Source of the DNA: Cylindrotheca closterium
Lineage: Eukaryota > Bacillariophyta > Bacillariophyceae > Bacillariales > Bacillariaceae
DNA length: 41,133 nucleotides
Assembly: GCA_933822405.4 (NCBI GenBank)
Contig: CAKOGP040002380.1
Span: forward strand, 29,042 to 70,174
Reading direction: 5' to 3'
Below, piece after piece: positions 39,453-41,133 of this stretch. Each line of letters starts with the position of its first letter. The first letter of the stretch is position 1. The notes beneath the pieces were generated by a model, which did not search any database, was not told the DNA's origin, and saw only the letters and a program-made list of their open reading frames with translations. A program made the position numbers and the translations under genes.

Positions 39453-40220
39453 TTATCGTGTATTGACTGGTGTGGTGCCGTGTTCAAAAGAAGGAATTGA
39501 AGATTGTCTCATTGGCTGTTTGAGTGCGTTTGAACACGGGTGACATCCCATTCGGATTTCTTCTACAGAAGCTTTGCGAACTGGCATTTTCAATGGCATG
39601 AAGGAATAAGATTCATCAGAAGCTGCTCGTTCAAATGGAGGAGGGATTGATGCACACGAGTCTTCCTCAACTGGCAGTGAGAATCGCTTCACTAGAACAG
39701 CTTTCCTGCCGCTCTCAAAGTAGCCCAAGTCTTGCATGCAGGCCTTCCTCGCAGCCATGGACAACGGTTCTGTGCACCTTCGTTGTAGGATCATAGGAGG
39801 CAAATCGCGATTGGGGGATTTGTCTGGTTCCATACGCTGAAATGGCCTGGCACAGTGGTCGCTTTGGCTCAAACATCCCTTTCGAGTATGGTCATTTATT
39901 TTGAGAGTAGAAGCTTCATCGGACCATTGGCGAGCCCGCTGGGACTTTTGCCGTTGGCTTCCTCCTTGCGTCGTCGTCTTATGAGACGACGATTGGGGTG
40001 AGGAGACAGGAGACAGCGATCGACTGTGTTTTGTGGTTTCCGAACTTTGGAAGCGAGCATGATTGATTGCCCCGGAAGATAGCAAATCATCGTCCAAAGT
40101 GATGCTGGAAAGAAGACTTGCTCCTGAACTTACTGCTCGAATGAACCTTGGCACTCGCATTGGTGAGATGGTTGTTGGAAAAATTCCATCTCTGGATCTA
40201 GATGATGTTGGCAGAGGCAT
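39453..40220 (-). CDS. Tandem R-K-A-S motif protein, copy 2
   Basis: Intronless ORF of 255 residues from ATG 40220. It begins like copy 1 (TSSRSRDG, then SPMRVPRFIR) and shares the C-terminal blocks ARPFQRMEP, RDLPP, ILQRRCTEPLSMAARKACMQDLGYFESGRK, VKRF, and MPVRKASVEEIRMGC. Most of the middle differs, with low-complexity Ser/Thr/Gln sequence. The two genes are head-to-tail, 636 bp apart. The ACMQDLGYFE block is the best conserved and would be the best query for finding relatives. Function unknown. Confidence 0.72.
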   Translation of the reverse strand: MPLPTSSRSRDGIFPTTISPMRVPRFIRAVSSGASLLSSITLDDDLLSSGAINHARFQSSETTKHSRSLSPVSSPQSSSHKTTTQGGSQRQKSQRARQWSDEASTLKINDHTRKGCLSQSDHCARPFQRMEPDKSPNRDLPPMILQRRCTEPLSMAARKACMQDLGYFESGRKAVLVKRFSLPVEEDSCASIPPPFERAASDESYSFMPLKMPVRKASVEEIRMGCHPCSNALKQPMRQSSIPSFEHGTTPVNTR

Positions 40221-41021
40221 GTTGTCTGCAGTTCTCTTGGATATATGACCTCAGTAGATGAGCCTGATTTGGTGAAAAGTGATGTGGATTTCGCAGCGTT
40301 TTCTGTGGAGATTGTATGAAACGGCACCGAAGCGTTCTTTGTTTTACATTAGAAGGACGTGGATGGCTGCTCCGAAACGCGCTGCTATTCTTCAACGACT
40401 TTTTTATAAGGGACAACAGAACGGTATTACAAAGTCTCGTAGTATTTGAGTACTTTGTTCCAGGGACAATTCTGTGGTTTAAACACGGCAATATCACTAA
40501 TCGAACTATGAAATATTGTGGGTCATTTTGCTTCTGATGGACAAAAACGCTCGCTCAACTGCATATATGTTCCAATCGTTGGGAGCTGTTTTCTTTTGTC
40601 AACGATACTTGGAGGTATCAGCACAAATTTTTTACGACTGTATAAAAGGCTCGTCGAACTTTTTTCTTTGTCAAGAAGGGAAAAAAAGCTCTAATATCGT
40701 ATCAAGATTCTCTTGTTTCTAGCGCAGATTCAGGGGGATCTTGCATGTCTGGATACGGTCGGGGGGGGATTGAAGCGTCTCTCGTAGCTTTGCCTATTAC
40801 AACTCGCTAATGTTCTTTTTTCTCCCCCGATTTACCGGGACCATATCAACGACATATTATGTTGACTTGCTATCAAGTTCTGAGATGGCTCCAGCATTTG
40901 GATACTGCGAACGAATTGTATGATACAGAGAACGATGGTTCTATTACTATTGTACGATTAGTTAAATGAGGTTCCGCACACATCAACAAAACCAAATAGT
41001 CTATCCCACAAAATTATCAAG
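40221..41021. other. Divergent promoter region near the right edge
   Basis: It lies between the minus-strand copy 2 start and the plus-strand ORF starting at 41022. Short ORFs on both strands are not supported. A G-rich run occurs at about 40760-40769. Confidence 0.45.
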
Positions 41022-41133
41022 ATGAAGAATCAACAATCGAATCGATCTACCATTCCCCAATCCCTGCTTGAGCTCAATGCCAGCAGAATGCTCTCATCCG
41101 ATAGTGTGGTCTTATTGGCAGACTCCTCTGCTG
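41022..41133 (+). CDS. Start of an ORF cut by the right edge (partial)
   Basis: From ATG 41022 the frame is open for 37 codons to the end of the window, beginning MKNQQSNRSTIPQSLLELNA. The context before the ATG (ATCAAG) resembles the contexts of the called genes. The polar, Ser/Asn-rich start fits the disordered proteins nearby. It is too short to name. Confidence 0.45.
   Translation, partial: MKNQQSNRSTIPQSLLELNASRMLSSDSVVLLADSSA

Overview
The window reads as nuclear DNA of a diatom, probably a pennate one. Several genes have short GT-AG introns of roughly 70-235 bp. Both strands are used, with mostly independent promoters and no operons. Four genes encode the DVILGRG-type domain (DUF6824) that I know only from diatoms and close relatives. 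Other content also fits a stramenopile alga: an SLC34-type sodium/phosphate cotransporter, an NHE-type exchanger, a Golgi GT31-like glycosyltransferase, and many serine-rich or acidic disordered proteins of unknown function. The species cannot be named from the sequence alone.

Layout. 0.4-4.1 kb: a cysteine-rich single-pass membrane protein and the phosphate cotransporter, both minus strand. The cotransporter start codon is probably the only coding codon of its first exon. 5.7-12.6 kb: an unnamed family of small basic/acidic disordered proteins in four states. There are two full-looking copies, one truncated copy and one pseudogene, interrupted by an unrelated coiled-coil-like gene. 13.3-21.6 kb: a tandem array of four three-exon genes (A-D), each joining a Sec14/CRAL-TRIO-like region, a strongly basic linker and a DUF6824 domain. 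The array also holds a 3' remnant of a fifth copy. 22-26.2 kb: an unusual fusion of a HAD hydrolase and an FSP1/AIFM2-like FAD oxidoreductase, flanked by two paralogues sharing an undescribed C-terminal domain; one of them also has a PDZ-like domain. 27-30.7 kb: the NHE-like exchanger and the GT31-like transferase, converging. 31-37.6 kb: three disordered proteins, two starting with a short basic MK.. patch. 38-40.2 kb: a tandem pair of R-K-A-S motif proteins that share a 24-nt element downstream of their stops. A last ORF runs off the right edge.

The best candidate for an undescribed system is the CRAL-TRIO/DUF6824 array. Intron positions and phases are identical in all four copies, yet which copies are most alike changes from exon to exon, as expected from gene conversion. 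Copies C and D each carry an early stop followed by homologous in-frame sequence. Copy B needs a GC-AG intron. A cluster of twelve GTAC tetramers sits just upstream of copy C. A lipid-binding module joined through a nuclear-signal-like linker to a conserved putative nucleic-acid or protein-binding domain suggests a lipid-responsive regulator, but that role is inference only.
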